Origin: Zasmidium citrigriseum
Taxonomy: Eukaryota; Ascomycota; Dothideomycetes; Mycosphaerellales; Mycosphaerellaceae
DNA length: 64,000 nt
Direction of reading: 5' to 3'
NCBI GenBank assembly: GCA_002786025.1
Contig: NHNW01000010.1
Coordinates: forward strand, 310,001-374,000
Position numbers and translations under genes: made by a program. Positions 1-12,660 of the stretch are shown here, in pieces. Position 1 is the first letter of the stretch, and each line of letters opens with the position of its first letter. The notes under the pieces are model-generated. The model searched no databases. It saw only the letters and a program-made list of their open reading frames with translations, and was not told where the DNA came from.

Positions 1-381
1 CAACGCCAAGAATGTGGTGAGCATGGAGCGTGCGAGGGCGATCAAGTGCGGCTGTGGATTAGAGAGGACAGCTGGGTCATTGGGGTAGATCTGGTCTACG
101 GGCACGTCGGCGAGGCTCGCGCGAGGCGCATCGAGGCTAGTGTTGGTGCCGAAGATTTCTAGAGTATCGCCGGTAGGAGGTTCAGGAGGGATGAGGTAGC
201 GCAGCTCGGTCGGGAGGGAGAGGATGTCGACGTCGTGCTCAATGACCTGGCCTTCAGCTGCGGGAGGGATGCCAGCATCTTTGCGAATCTGGCGGAGTCG
301 CGTAAGGTTCTCCTTGGTGAAGTGGGTGTAGAAGGGCGGCGGAGCTGGGAACGGCGCCTTGAATTGGTTGCCTTCTGCCAT
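1..381 (-). CDS. MED7: Mediator complex subunit 7, N-terminal part (runs off window)
   Basis: The reverse strand from an ATG at 381 is open to the window edge, giving 127 residues with no intron. The start MAEGNQFKAPFPAPPPFYTH, then FTKENLTRLRQIRKDAG, LPTELRYLIPPEPP and VDQIYPNDP match the conserved N-terminal part of Med7: a proline-rich segment, an aromatic pair before the first helix, and the LxYLIPPxPP block. MED7 belongs to the Mediator middle module, which links transcription factors to RNA polymerase II in the nucleus. The C-terminal coiled-coil half that pairs with MED21 lies beyond position 1. It is divergent from MED15 across about 1.5 kb. The family call is firm; completeness cannot be judged. 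Confidence 0.9.
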   Translation of the reverse strand, partial: MAEGNQFKAPFPAPPPFYTHFTKENLTRLRQIRKDAGIPPAAEGQVIEHDVDILSLPTELRYLIPPEPPTGDTLEIFGTNTSLDAPRASLADVPVDQIYPNDPAVLSNPQPHLIALARSMLTTFLAL

Positions 382-1846
382 GACGGCGGGTGGAGAGGGT
401 TGTGGTGGCGGCTGCGGAGGAAGCGCAGGAGTTGAAGCTTGAAGGTCGTCGGCAGATCAACAAGCTGCAGTCTGGGGGCGATCCTACGCCATCAAGCCGG
501 GGCCCACCTGAAGGTCAATCTTCACATGTCCACCTCCCTCCCTCTCGACGTGAAGAGATACATAATTAAGAATGCTCAATTCATTCATTAATAGTCACAT
601 AGCTAGATTCTGGACACGATGTTGACTGCCAGTGAGATGAAACACGGCTCCGTATCAAAGGCCAATCAATCACAACCTGCCGCTGTCTCGCCGGCCTTGC
701 TACTTGCTCGAGCTCGCAGTACTTGACAGCTTCCCTTGGTCACCCTCGCAGATTACGAGGACTTCACAGACGAGACAAGATGACTGGGAGCTCCGTCATC
801 AAGACACTCGCCCACGCACCCTTTTGAGGTCGTCTTCGCATTGGTTGAGCGGCGCTTGAAGGTCGGTTCGAACAGAACCTCGCAGCGGACGAGCAGGGAT
901 GGCGCATTATTAGACATTCGCTCGCCTTTTCCTTCCGAAGCGGCGTGTCGAATTGCGAGGTGGAGACTGTCATCTGGACAGCATGGCATGATGAGACGTC
1001 CCTTTCATAGCTCTACGGAGGATTCCACGGTGGCTTTGTCTTCGCAAGCCTTCGTGGGATCGAGTCCCAGCGGCCAGCGGTTGGAGGTGCCACCACGGAC
1101 GGTAGCCTTATGCAACTAGTGAAGCCCGCCCGTCAGCTAGCAGTGATCGAGTCGGCCAAAGTTGCTCGAGCAGGTCGTGATGATATTATCGTAGCAGTCT
1201 TTCAGCGAGGCAACTCGCTCATTCCTGCAATGATCGTGTAGCTTGTACGTGTGGGGATTGAGTTGGATTGGCACGGTGTCTTTCGCAGGCCGATGTGAGG
1301 GAAATGCAGGAGTGGGCCACGGGGCGTTAGTAGCGTAGCGGAAGAAGGTTTGCGCTAGCGAGGCGCCGTGACCCAGAGCAGCGCCAGCGTCTCTGTCGAA
1401 GCAATTCCCTCCACCACGACCACCTCGCCCTCGACTCTCACCAGCACCAGCTCCTTGCTGTCACCGACGACGACCTCTTCTCTTCTCCACCGCATCCACA
1501 TCTACCCTCGACACACCGCGCCGCCCGCCGCAAACTCCGACGTCATCATCTCTCGGGCACCGCCTCGTTCGTCGCCTTGCACCTACGCCCACTCACACCC
1601 GCACCCGCAACACTCGTGACACTCGCCCGTTGTCCGCCCTCTTTGCTTGCCTGCGACCGCGCCATCTCCTCGACCAATTCCCTGACACCCAAAACACAAA
1701 CAACCACCACACGCACCCGCCCGCCGAAGACTCGCTCGACGTCTCGCACCGAATGACCGCAAACGCTCACTCGAGCCCGCCCGTCCGCAAGTGTCGGCCC
1801 AAGTAGTCCCCTCCACGGCTGTCTTTCTCGGGCGGAGCCTGTCGCC
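382..1846. other. Divergent MED7/MED15 intergenic region
   Basis: This is 1.47 kb with no supportable gene. The last 450 bases (about 1370-1840) are strongly pyrimidine-rich on the plus strand, as in fungal core promoters and leaders, and presumably serve MED15. A tRNA T-arm-like GATCGAGTCCC near 1060 has no matching cloverleaf. Confidence 0.6.
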
Positions 1847-4800
1847 ATGGAGCAGCCCAACATGATGCCCGGCGGCATGCCTAACCCGCAAATGAACAAC
1901 TCCATGCAGCGTCCCCAGCCTGGCAACATCGCCCAGCAGGTCCACGCCAAGGTCCTCGACGACCTGCGTCGCGCGCAGCCCTCACTCGGCGCCGGATGGC
2001 AGGCCATGCTCGACATCCGCGAGCGTGCCCAAAGAATCATGCAACTGTAAGTCGTCGTTCACGCCCGCGACAACCCCCACTCCAACTCTTTCTTTGTTCT
2101 CCTGCTGACGCCGGTCGGGTCTAGCATCACCAATCTTCGTCATATCAACGGCGAAATGGGCAAGTGTTACTCCATCGCCATAACCTGGGAGAACAAGGTC
2201 ATCACCTCTTCGGCCAACAAGGAGCAGTATCTGCAACAGATGCAAGCGAAGCTGAACGAGATCACCGCCAAGAGACAGCAAGTAGCGACCCAAATGAACA
2301 TGCCCGGCAATATGGGCATGATGCCGAACAACATGATGAACATGCAGAACGGAATGATGAACGCGCCAAACATGCAAAACAACGGCATGGGCAACATGAA
2401 CTTCCCCAATGGCGGAAACATGGGCATGCAAGGCGGTCACATGCAACAAGGCCAAAATCCGATGGCGCAGCTCCAGCGCCAGATGCAAGCCTCGCCCCTC
2501 CCCATGCAGCAGCAACCTCAGCAGCCGGGCACCCTCGACCCTTCCGCTCTGCAAATGCCACAGGGCAATCAACAACAACAATCTCAGCAGCCGCCTTCCC
2601 AACAGGGCCAGAACATGGGACAATCCAACCAGCCTCAGCAGCTGAACATGCCTCAAGGTGGCCCAGGTAAACCAAATCACGGGATTCCCCCTGAAATCAT
2701 GCAGTTGGCCAAGCAGATGTCTGACAGGATGGCTCCAGAACAAAAGAACGAGCTTCGTGGCAAGCTCACCGCCAACATGTCGGATGCACAGAAGGCTCAA
2801 CTACAGCAGCAGAATATGGATCCTCTGGCGAGGTTTTTCATGGCAAGGGCGCAAACAGAGTACGCAAAGCGCCGGCAGCAACAAATGGGTATGGGTGGCG
2901 CCTTGCCGAACCAGCCAGGCATGGGCAACGGCAACAACATGAACATGGCCATGGGAAACAACGTCCCACAGCGTCCGCCCTCCCAGACCAGCGGACAGAA
3001 TATCGATTTCTCCAGCATCATGGGCCAGCAGGCGAACGCACTGAAACTCCAGGACGCCGGAGAGCAGGTTGTGCCCGCAAGCAACAACAATAACGGTAAC
3101 AATAACGGCAACAGTACCAATATGCCGCAGAACATCAATCCGCAGATGCTCGGAAACAACAACGGCCAAGGTCAGCAAGGAGGCAATGGACAGACGAGTC
3201 AGCAGCAGATGCAAATGATCATGATGCAACGCGCGCACGCGGAGCGTCTGAACAAGCAGATGATGGCGCAGCAACATGCGATGGCTTCTCGCCAACAGCA
3301 CTCTCAGCTACAAGGTCAACCCGGAGGTCTCCATACGCCGAACGGCTTCGGCGCCGGCGCAAACGGACAGGTGAACAGTCCTGCTATGTCTATGCTCAAC
3401 CGACCGATGGCACCACCCGGCCAGACGACCCCAGGCACGCCACAGCCAAACCGACAACAGCCGATGCCGTCCACGCCAATGAACAATGGCGTCAGTCAGC
3501 TGCAGCAACATCATCAAAGCATGTTGAATCAGAACAACCAACAGCAGCAAATGACCCAAGCGACACAGAACAATGGACCCGCCACGTCACTTCAAGACCT
3601 GCTTCAGCGTGTCCCTCCCAGCATCCGGGACCGACTGAGTCAAATGCCGCAAGATCAGGCGAGAATCTTCATCCAGAGGTTCCAGAGCCAGCTGGGCAGA
3701 AACCAGGGACAAATGGGAATGCCAAATGGAATGCCCAACGGTATGAACATGGGACTGCCGCCACAAGGATTCCAGCAGCAGAACGGTATGCAGCCAAACA
3801 TGGGCAATGCCATTCCTGGATTCAACGCACAGCCGCCTCCGAATCAAATGAACATGGATCCCGCCGCACATCTTCAGCAACGTATGCAGCGAGATCAGCA
3901 GTTCAAACTGAGGACTCAGGCCATGGACATGAGGCCCTTTCCCAAGCCAGTCCTGACACAACTCGGCATCGCCGTTCCGCAGAATGTTCAGCTTTGGGGT
4001 CACCTAAAGCAGCACGTGCTCCAGAACTCTCCCCAAGGCACCATTGATAAAGTGAGCAGCCAGCAGCAGTTGTGGTTCCAGAATCACCCGGAAGAGTTTC
4101 AAGCCGCCATGGCAGCAATGATGGCCAAAGTGCGAATGAGTTCCGGAGCTCAACCTGGCCCACAGGGTCCTCCAGGACAAGCACAGCCGCAAGCGCAGCA
4201 GAATGGCGCTGCGCAACCGCCAGCCAGCATGGCAGAGCGGCCTGCCCCCACGGCGCAAATGGTCCCTCCAGCGCCGATGATGCAGCCCCCGAACCAAGGC
4301 ATGCAGCCTGGTGCGAACCAAGGGCCGCGGCCAATGCCCAACATGCCTCATATCTCGCCACAAGAACTGGCCCACTTCCGAAGCAAAGTGCCAGCAGCTA
4401 ATGGCATGGCTGATGACCAGCTTAGAAACTACCTGGTGCGCCAAAAGATCGAGAAGATGAGACAGCAACAGCAGATGCAACGACAGTCTTTGCAGACAGC
4501 CCAGATGCAGAAGCCGCCTGGTCAGGTGGGCGTTCAACCCAATGCGGCCAACATGGGTCTTCCTCAACAACAGCGCACGCCTCAGCCTCCCGCAGCACAA
4601 CAGTCAGCAACGGGCCAGCCCAAAGCTCTGTCGCAGAGTAACAACGATGTTGTGGAAATCTCCAGCCAGGCGGTCGCACAAACCGCGCCACAAGCACCGC
4701 CTATGCAAGCGAGTCAGTCCCAGAACCAAGCGCAGCAGGCCCAGCCGCCTGTCAAGCAGCTGAGCCAACAACAACTCCAGCAATTGAGTGAGAAAGACCG

Positions 4801-6574
4801 GCAGGCATATCTGCTGCAAATGCAACAATTGGCGCAAAAGGAGAGCATTCGCAAGGCGCAGGGACAGGTGGGTGCTGCAAATAGGCAGACCGTTCCTCCC
4901 GGTCAACAGCCTGGCTCCCAGCGCATGCAGCCGTCGCCGGCCATCGTTGAGAAGGTCAGGAGCCTGCAACAAGAAGTCGCACGGGAATTCAAGAGAGGAA
5001 ATCCTGTGCAGGTTGATGCCCAGACCATGGAGCGATGTAAAGCCATGCTGAAGAAGCTGTACCAACCGCTTCACCAAATCGGCAGCACATTTGGTGCTGC
5101 TTTGAATCTCGGCTTCGATGAAGGCAACCTGAAGAGCCTCATGCGGGCGATGCTCACCTTGCAGTCAAATGCAGTGGATGCATCTGGCAACATCAAAGAC
5201 TACCTGTCTGTCACACTCGCCGAGCTTCAGGACATTGAGAGGCTGGTAGCTGGCTACATGACGGAGCTCAAGCGCAAGAAGCAGGCAAATGACAACGCGA
5301 GAATGCAAGTCGCTGGCATGCAGCCTCAAGGCGTCAAGCCTCAGCAAGGTGCACCCGCTGCCAATATGGCGCGGACTGGTTCGCAGCAAAATCACGCTCG
5401 CAAGCCTTCGGCCAGCAACAGAGCACCACCAGCTCCCACAGACAACAAGTCTTTTGACTGGGCAGCGCCGAGTCCCCATGGCGTTCCCAAGTATCAGGAT
5501 GGCCGCAACGAGCTTACTCCCGACAAGCTCAAGTTTCCACCACAGAAGAAACGCAAGACAGATCAGCCTGGCAGTCAAGCATCCACTCCAGCGGCACAAG
5601 CTGGAACGCCTGCCGCTGGTGCCGGTGCCAGCCCTGCTCTCCAGACTGGCAAGGTGCAGAGTCCTGAGTACATGCGCAAGACACCAGCCCAAATCAGAGC
5701 AGAAGCTGAGAAGGCGGCTGAACAGAAGAAGTTCCCATGCACTGATATCACGTGCGAGGCTTCTCTTCGCGGCTTCGAGACTGAAGAGCAGCTCAAGCAG
5801 CACCAAGACGCCCAGCACAAACCCGTCGATGATCCGCTGCAGTTCTTGCTGGGCAGCATGGCTACAGCGCTTGATGTTGGTCAAGATGGCAAGCCGTTGC
5901 AAAAGACTCAGGCACCTGCACCCAAGACCAAGGCTAAGCCCGCGACAAAGGGCAAAGAGGACCAGAAGAAGCAGCAGGGCACCGAAGCCAAGGACGTTGC
6001 GCCGAAGTGTGTGACGCTCAGTGAGGCAATGAGCAACAAGCTTGACCTGCCAGTTGCTCCCGAAGCGACTGTGGAGAGTGTCTCGAAAGAGGAAGACTTC
6101 CTTGGCCCCTTCATCTCGCCTGAAGACCTGGAGGAGATTGGTACTTTCCCCTTTGCCTTGTCACAGCTCTACGACGACGGCTACGTCGAGGATCCCGACC
6201 ACTTGGGCGTTTTCAGTCTGCGCCCTGGCGCTCTGGACCATGACTCCTCGCCGGATCTCACCCCTAGCGAGGGCTCTCAGACCAGCCAGAACAGCGACGT
6301 CTCGCAGAATGATGCGGTCAATTTCAACATCTGGCTTGAAAACATGGACACAGACATGCTGGGCGACGGCAGTCAAGGTGTGCCAGAGGGCATTCTCCCT
6401 CTCTTTGAGCAGATGGAGAACATCAGCATGATGAAAGAAGGAGAAGACACGCAGATGAGCAACACCGAAGACAGCAAAGGCGAAAGCGACGCCAGCAAGA
6501 AGAGAAAGGTTCCAGAGATGTGGCAGCCTCCGGTTGCTGATTTCATGCAGAGCTTCTACAATGGCGCCAACTAG
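1847..6574 (+). CDS. MED15: Mediator tail subunit 15-like, glutamine-rich coactivator (KIX domain)
   Basis: CDS join(1847..2046, 2125..6574), 1549 residues, one 78 bp intron (GTAAGT...TCTAG). Residues about 22-75 contain LGAGWQAMLDIRERAQRI then MQLITNLRHINGE, the helical KIX-like signature of fungal Med15/Gal11. It is followed by a very long Gln/Asn/Met/Pro-rich region typical of the tail module, which binds activator domains. Toward the C-terminus are basic KKRK clusters (candidate nuclear signals, near 5545 and 6505), a C2H2-like spacing (Cys-x4-Cys ... His-x4-His, about 5738-5820) and a conserved-looking acidic end. The intron start ATG was chosen because the KIX helix spans the splice. 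The assignment rests on architecture plus the KIX-like helices; low complexity makes homology by eye weaker in the middle. Confidence 0.82.
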
Positions 6575-7079
6575 AAGTCATCGCAAGCTCGATGTATTAT
6601 AGAAGGCGGACTTTGATGGATGTCTCACGAACGGAGCTTTCAAGAGTATGAGGAACATGGCAATCATCGGATGTGAGGGATGATTCTTGGATTTTACGGG
6701 GTTGGGATTTTGCGCGTGCTTTTTAACTGTCTGTTTGGAGCGGAACTAGCGATGGCGCTTTTGGGCGTAAAGAAATGGGGATCTCGAGCCTGACAAAAGA
6801 TGATGGATGATGTGTTTTCCGTAGTGGATATGCGGGCCTCAAGGATTCAGGTCGCGCAGCGATGGCGTTGGCGTGGGCTTTCACAGATGTGTGTTTGCTT
6901 TTTGATTGAGCGGCCGAGGAGGATATACCCAACGCTTGTAGCGATTGCTTGCTCTAGGTTTCTGTACTCAAGTAGTGTAGCCGACGACGGTCTTGGGGTT
7001 ATGAATGACACGGAGGCTGGTTTTGCTGCACGAAATCATGATCTTTCAACTGAGACCTTTTCTATCCTTTTCTATCAGT
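6575..7079. other. Convergent 3' intergenic region
   Basis: About 500 bp lie between the 3' ends of MED15 and the alpha/beta hydrolase. Only short unconvincing ORFs are present, and I see no RNA gene. Confidence 0.6.
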
Positions 7080-8275
7080 CTAGATACTTTGGATGACCTG
7101 CGCTCGCTTGTCGAGAATGAACCTCGCAGGGTCCGACTCTGGAGCGAAGCCCTCGTAAGCATGAGGAACACCAGGCACGAGATGGAGTTCACAGCTCACG
7201 CCCGCCTTGCCCAGATTCCTGGCGTACTCCAGATCCTCATCACGGAAGAGATCCAGTTCTCCGACGTCGATATACGCCGGCGGCAGACCTCTCGCTTCAG
7301 TGACGGTCATACGGCCCGCGGCTTCCAGCACATTAACATCTTCCCCACCGCAGCGATCGCCTAGAAGAGCTGTCCAGCCGGTAATGTTATCATCGGTGCT
7401 CCAGGTTGCGAAGGGAGCCACATTGGGATCGGGTTTGCAGTTGCGGTCGTCGAGCATAGGGTAGATGAGAATTTGCTTGCTGACGCGGGGACCGCCTTTG
7501 AGTTTGATGTAGTGGGCGAGGGAGGCGGTTATGCCGCCGCCGGCCGAGTCGCCCATGATTGCTATGCGGGTTGGGTCGACACCTAGTTCGGCGGCGTGGG
7601 CGTGCAGCCAGCGCAGGCCGGCTGGAGGGGGAGGTTGTTAGCTAAAGTCTTGTGATGCTGAAGGGTGGATAGAGGGTATGGTTCTCACCGTAGGCGTCTG
7701 TGACTGGTGTTGGAGCTTTGACTTCGGGGGCCAGACGGTATTCGATTGCGAGAAAGGGGACGGAGGTGCGAGTCACGTAGCGTTTGATTAGTTGGTCGTA
7801 GTGTTCGAGGGCCAGGGCTAGAATATCGTCAATACTACTGGTTGAATGCGGATCTGAAGTTGAGTAGATACCTATCATGCCACCACCATGGGAGTAGAAG
7901 ATGGCTGATCCGGGAGCTTGGACGCCTGTCTTGGTGAACCACCGCATGGTGAGCTCCGTACCGTCGTCGGCTTTAGTGGTGAAGTCTTTGGTCTCGACGT
8001 CGGCGATCATGGGTTGACCGTGAGCCAGACCGGAGAAGAATTGGTTCAGCTGGGCTCGACGATTGGTGATGTCGTGGACCTTTTCTAGACGTTAACGATA
8101 CAGATGCATGGCTTGTAGCTTGTGTGCTTGCAATACCGGAAGTGGAGGTGGTGGATTCGGGCCCATCATGGCCGCCTGTGTCCATGTTAACGTTCGATCT
8201 GATAACGTCATGTCAAGATCAGATAGTGAGAATTACCATAGCGGCGCCAACAGCGGGGTGGAGTTCGAAGGGCAT
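7080..8275 (-). CDS. HSL-family alpha/beta hydrolase (esterase/lipase)
   Basis: CDS complement join(7080..7621, 7689..8079, 8137..8175, 8237..8275), 336 residues, four exons. The oxyanion motif YSHGGGMIG, the nucleophile elbow GDSAGGG, the Asp region VGELDLFRDED and the His region VPGVPHAYEGF give the full Ser-Asp-His set of hormone-sensitive-lipase type carboxylesterases (fold family alpha/beta hydrolase_3). It probably hydrolyses short acyl or aryl esters; no substrate can be named. There is no signal peptide, so it is likely intracellular. The two 39 bp 5' exons were inferred from phase and from the family-like segment PPPPLPVHDITNRRAQL. The neighbours do not suggest a pathway. Confidence 0.88.
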
Positions 8276-9167
8276 GTTTCAACAGATATTGCTGGTGGAC
8301 AGTAGCGTCGAAAAGCTGAGAAAGTGCAGAGTGATAGGAAACAGAAGGAAAGTTGTAAGCTTAAAAGTAGCATACCACTCCAATGGGACTACTTCTCGAA
8401 GAAGTGCGAGCTGATCCTGAACTGAACGGATCGTCAGTTACCGAGCAAGCTGGAGTCCTGCTTTGCCGGCGCTGTCTGAGAGCATGTGGTCCAAGTCCCA
8501 AGGCCGCCAATGGATGCCCCGCACCGGAGGGAAGTGGCATAGGTGAAGCATCAACGCTTTTCTTCTACACGCATACGGTTGCCCGTTGGATTTCAGACGG
8601 ATGGTAGGTCTAAGAAGAATTGTGCCAGCCCTGACGGATAGTGCATGTCGTTGGAATCGCAATAGCTAGGATCGCCTGTCCAATAGGCGCGATGGGCCAA
8701 GTCAGAAGAAGATCCTACTGGTGATACAAGCAGCTCGAAACATGAAGGATGCTGATTGCGGTTTGCTGTTCTCCATGAACGATGTTGGATGGTGAGGCTG
8801 GTCTGCGCGGTGTTGTCTGGTCTTGCAGCATGCGAGGTGTGCCTGAAAGCTGACTGCATGTCGAGCATCTCAGCCCAGGTATATGGATTGATCTTGGCGC
8901 ATCCTTTGAGTCTATACTGCAGACTTGTTCAACATTGACGACGGTATTGATAAAGTTGGAGATGGAGTGAAGTGGTGATGTTGTCCAAGGGGGCCGTGGT
9001 CAATCGCTGGGCTAAAGGGGCACGGGCGCCTCCCGCGGCCAGGGTGGCATGCGCAAGCCTCGAGGTAGGACAGCAGCGCCGACGTTGTTGATGCTTTGAC
9101 TTTCCACGTCGTGCTATGCCATCCGATTCGTGACCCTCCGCCCTCCCCTCCGCTCCGCCGCTCCCTC
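8276..9167. other. Divergent intergenic region, hydrolase / GT90
   Basis: About 890 bp hold the promoters of two divergent genes. I see no convincing ORF, tRNA or repeat. Confidence 0.55.
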
Positions 9168-12100
9168 ATGCAATCGTTGCGCCAGCACGATGCCGTCGCC
9201 CGCGCCTCGCTGACCCTCCCCATCGCCCTGCTCGCCGCATCAACCATCGCCAACATCGCAACACCCTCCAGACATGCCCTGCTCACGAGTGCAGTTGCCT
9301 GGCTGGTCATAGCCACCTATACCACCCTCAGAGTTGGCGCGCGATCACTCTTGGACGCTTCTCCTGCTCAGCGATTGTCATGGGCCGCCGGGACTCTGTT
9401 GGCTTTGGCGCAGATATGCGAACGAGCGGTTGATGGAAAGGGCATCGGCTGGGCTAAGGTCCATTGCCCTGATCACACGAGAAAGAGCTTTGGCTGAGAC
9501 ATGAACATAGGCATTGCTTCCGCTACTCCTCTACACGTTCGTGAAGTCGGGTATCTTCGACGAATCCTACACCCAGCCCGACTCTCCGGTTGCGAGTCCG
9601 ACGAAGTCGTCACACACATCCTCTGGCCATGGTTCACGGACAGATCTGATCATAGCCACTCTGTGTGGTCTAATCGCAGCATATTCGCATTCGGGATCCA
9701 TCTCAGTGGTTGCGCTGGGCCTGTCGCATGCTACTCTGGTGGTATTCGCCTTCAATCTGATAGAGCGCGCAAATGGAGCCGCACAACACCATGTTCAAAA
9801 TGGCGGAAGTATCATCTATTCGGCGAGTGGGCTGCTCACCCAGCCTACCAAGCAAGGCGAATCCAACAAAGAGCCGTGGATATCGATGATACGAGATGTG
9901 TCTGCTGCCGGGACTGTTGCAACAGCTATCGCTGCCATGGTCCTCGAGAGCCGTCGTTTTGGGGGCCTCGCATATTACGGCATTGTAGGCCAATCGATGG
10001 GCGCGGGATGGGTGTTTGGGCAAGGCATTTTGTCCATTGTATATGCAGTGGGCATTGTAATTGTACACACAGTGATGTTTGGCGCGCTCCTAATGATGGT
10101 AAGTGGAAAACAGGATCCATCGATGTACAGATGCACATGTACCTCGCTTCCCCAGCGCGGCCCATCCCACCTTCCTTCCTTCAGCAAACTTCCAATCCCG
10201 TGGCATTGCGACTGACGTGCTTTACCAACAACAGATACAACGACGGGGCGCTTTTCTGACGACTTTCGTGCCACTCGCAGCTGCGCTGTCTTCGCAGCTG
10301 CTGGTAGCCTTCTCTGTCTCGCGTCTGTGGTTTGCGGCATTATGCGCAGGCGCCGCTTTCTCCTTTCTCGACGAGCAAGACACCTTTTCGTCCGGCTCCA
10401 GGATGAGGATACGGTTCAGCAAGATGCTGCTTCTGACGGCCGTCATGTCTTTCTTGGTCCTAATAATATACTGCCTACAGCAGCCCATTCGGACGATAAC
10501 GCCGATATCAAGCCCTTCGCGACCGACTGAAGGCACGGATGTTGCCCCTCCCATTGTATCTGGCCAGCCAATGCAGTACACGGACAAGCGCAACCATCCG
10601 ATGAAATCGCTAATTCAGCAATCGAGAGATGCTTGGTCTGCTAAACTCCAATCTCAGTCCCAAACACTGGAGGCGGCAGTACACGAATACAAGCGAAGAT
10701 ATGGCATCCCGCCCCCACCTCATTTCGACAAGTGGTTTGACTTTGCCAAGCGGAAAGGCGTACAGCTCATTGATGAGTATGACACCATCTACAACTCACT
10801 GCTCCCGTTCTGGGCTCTCGAACCGGCGACCATCAGAGCACGAGCGAGAGAGGCGATCGGCTTCGGCGACAATCAGTTGATGGGCTTGCTGATCCGAGAT
10901 GGCAAGGCATTGCATGTCGAAGGTGGGCAAGATTGGCTTCAGCAAGCTGCTGTTGGCATGATGGAGCAGTTCGTTGAGTTCCTGCCCGATATGGACCTGG
11001 CCTTCAACGTGCACGACGAGCCCCGCGTGGTAGTGCCCCACGATGAGCTTTCCCGGATGATTGAAATCGCATTGACGAAAAACATGCCGAAGGCGGCATC
11101 TCAACCAGCTCCGAAGAACGCCTTCTCAGCCCGGCCAAAGGACGTGGACAGTGGGAAGCGCATTGCGGAAGTCAAAACCACACGTTTCAATGTCTTTGCA
11201 CATCAACCGACATGGATCCCTTCGCGGCTCTCGTGTTCACCAAACAGCCCAGCGAGGCCCCTGGACGAGTCGCTCGCTGCCGACAATCTCACAGCATACG
11301 CTTTGGGTGAGCTGGCCTTCGTTTACAACCAGACGGCGTTCTCCGATATCTGCAATTCCCCGTCATTCTCGAAATCACATGGATTCTTCGACCGACCGAA
11401 CGCCTTCAACGTGGTCCACGACCTGTTTCCGGTGTTCAGCCAGAGCAAGATGTCCAGCTTCCAGGACATCGTCTACCCTAGCCCGTGGTACTGGTACGGA
11501 AAGGTGCAATATAAAGAGGCTCAGGACATGAGCTGGGCAAAGAAGGAGAACAAGCTATGGTGGCGAGGAAGCACGACTGGTGGCTTCAGCAGAGCCGGTG
11601 GTTGGAAACGCCAACATCGTCAAAACTTCGTGCGCAGAGTAAATGCCTTGGACACAGCAAAGGTACTTCAGAACAGCAACGCAGCGGCCACGGACGAGAA
11701 TCCTGGTTGGCAGTGGGTCGTTAAGGACGTCCCACGGCAAGACTACAAAGACGTCATGGATGTGCACTTCTCACACGTCGGACAATGTGATCCCGGCGAC
11801 TGTGATGCACAGCGTGAGTTCTTCGAGATCGTTGAACCGGCAGACCAACAGGATGCCTGGAAGTACAAGTATTTGCTTGACTTGGACGGAAACGCCTTTT
11901 CGGGACGCTTTTATGCCTTCTTGATGAGTCACAGTCTCACATTCAAGATGGCGGTGTTCCGCGAATGGCACGAGGAGTGGATCAAGCCGTGGGTGCATTA
12001 TATCCCGCTTAGCTTGAGGGCAGAGGAAGCCTTGGAGGCTGTAAGATATCTGGATGCCGAAGAAGAGGGTAAGCCGATGGCAACGAGCATAGCAGAAGCT

Positions 12101-12280
12101 GGACGGGACTGGGCTTTCAAAGCGCTTCGCAATGAAGACTTCGAGGCTTGGTTGTTCCGGCTGCTACTTGAGTAAGTGCAGACCCCTTTTGAATTGAAGG
12201 AACTATGATGCTGACGTCTCGACAGGTATGGAAGGGTGATCGATGATGACCGCGCTTCGATAGGCTACTTTGGCTCATAG
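9168..12280 (+). CDS. Membrane GT90 / CAP10-like glycosyltransferase
   Basis: CDS join(9168..9458, 9511..10098, 10235..12171, 12226..12280), 956 residues. The first 330 residues hold many hydrophobic helices, the rest is soluble. The C-terminal half has the CAP10 (PF05686) landmarks: a DIVYPSPWYW segment, the WWRGSTTGG motif, an RQNFVRR stretch, DLDGNAFSGRFYAFLMSHSL, WVHYIPL, and the ending EYGRVIDDDRASIGYF. The family comprises Golgi/ER beta-xylosyltransferase-like enzymes, known from Cryptococcus capsule synthesis. Here the acceptor is unknown, probably cell-wall or protein-linked glycan. The last exon was added because a perfect GTAAGT sits over the apparent stop and splicing restores the conserved end. 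The first intron has a weak GTCCAT donor, so its edge is less sure. Confidence 0.85.
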
Positions 12281-12660
12281 ATGTACATATGAAGACGTTT
12301 CTGCGATGATGAACAGAAAATACATACCTTTTCACGTCCTCGTATTCCTTCGATCCGTGGATCGACACATGGTCAAGGAGATATCACAACTAGGTAGGCG
12401 CTCAAAAGTCCGTTGCGCCGTCATTGACGTTATTGCGAAGGTTTAGTTGGGCTTGCGGAATTGCTGAGAACGAGACGCATGTTATCACTCGCATCCCTCG
12501 AGCTTTGAATCCACTCATAAAATGAAGTTCAGGTTGCAGCATTCCAAGTCAAGGATGTCGTGATCTATTCTGACTACTGCACAATTTCACCTCAGGGGTA
12601 TCTTCCGTGAACTCCAAGCGCCGCGATCCAAATCAATATCCTCGAGAAGAAGCGGTAGGC
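12281..12660. other. Convergent 3' intergenic region
   Basis: 380 bp between the GT90 and MED10 3' ends. Nothing recognisable is present. Confidence 0.6.

Noticed and set aside
1050..1080. tRNA-like T-arm (GATCGAGTCCC)
   Set aside because: The TTC of the loop is missing and no acceptor or anticodon stem can be folded around it.
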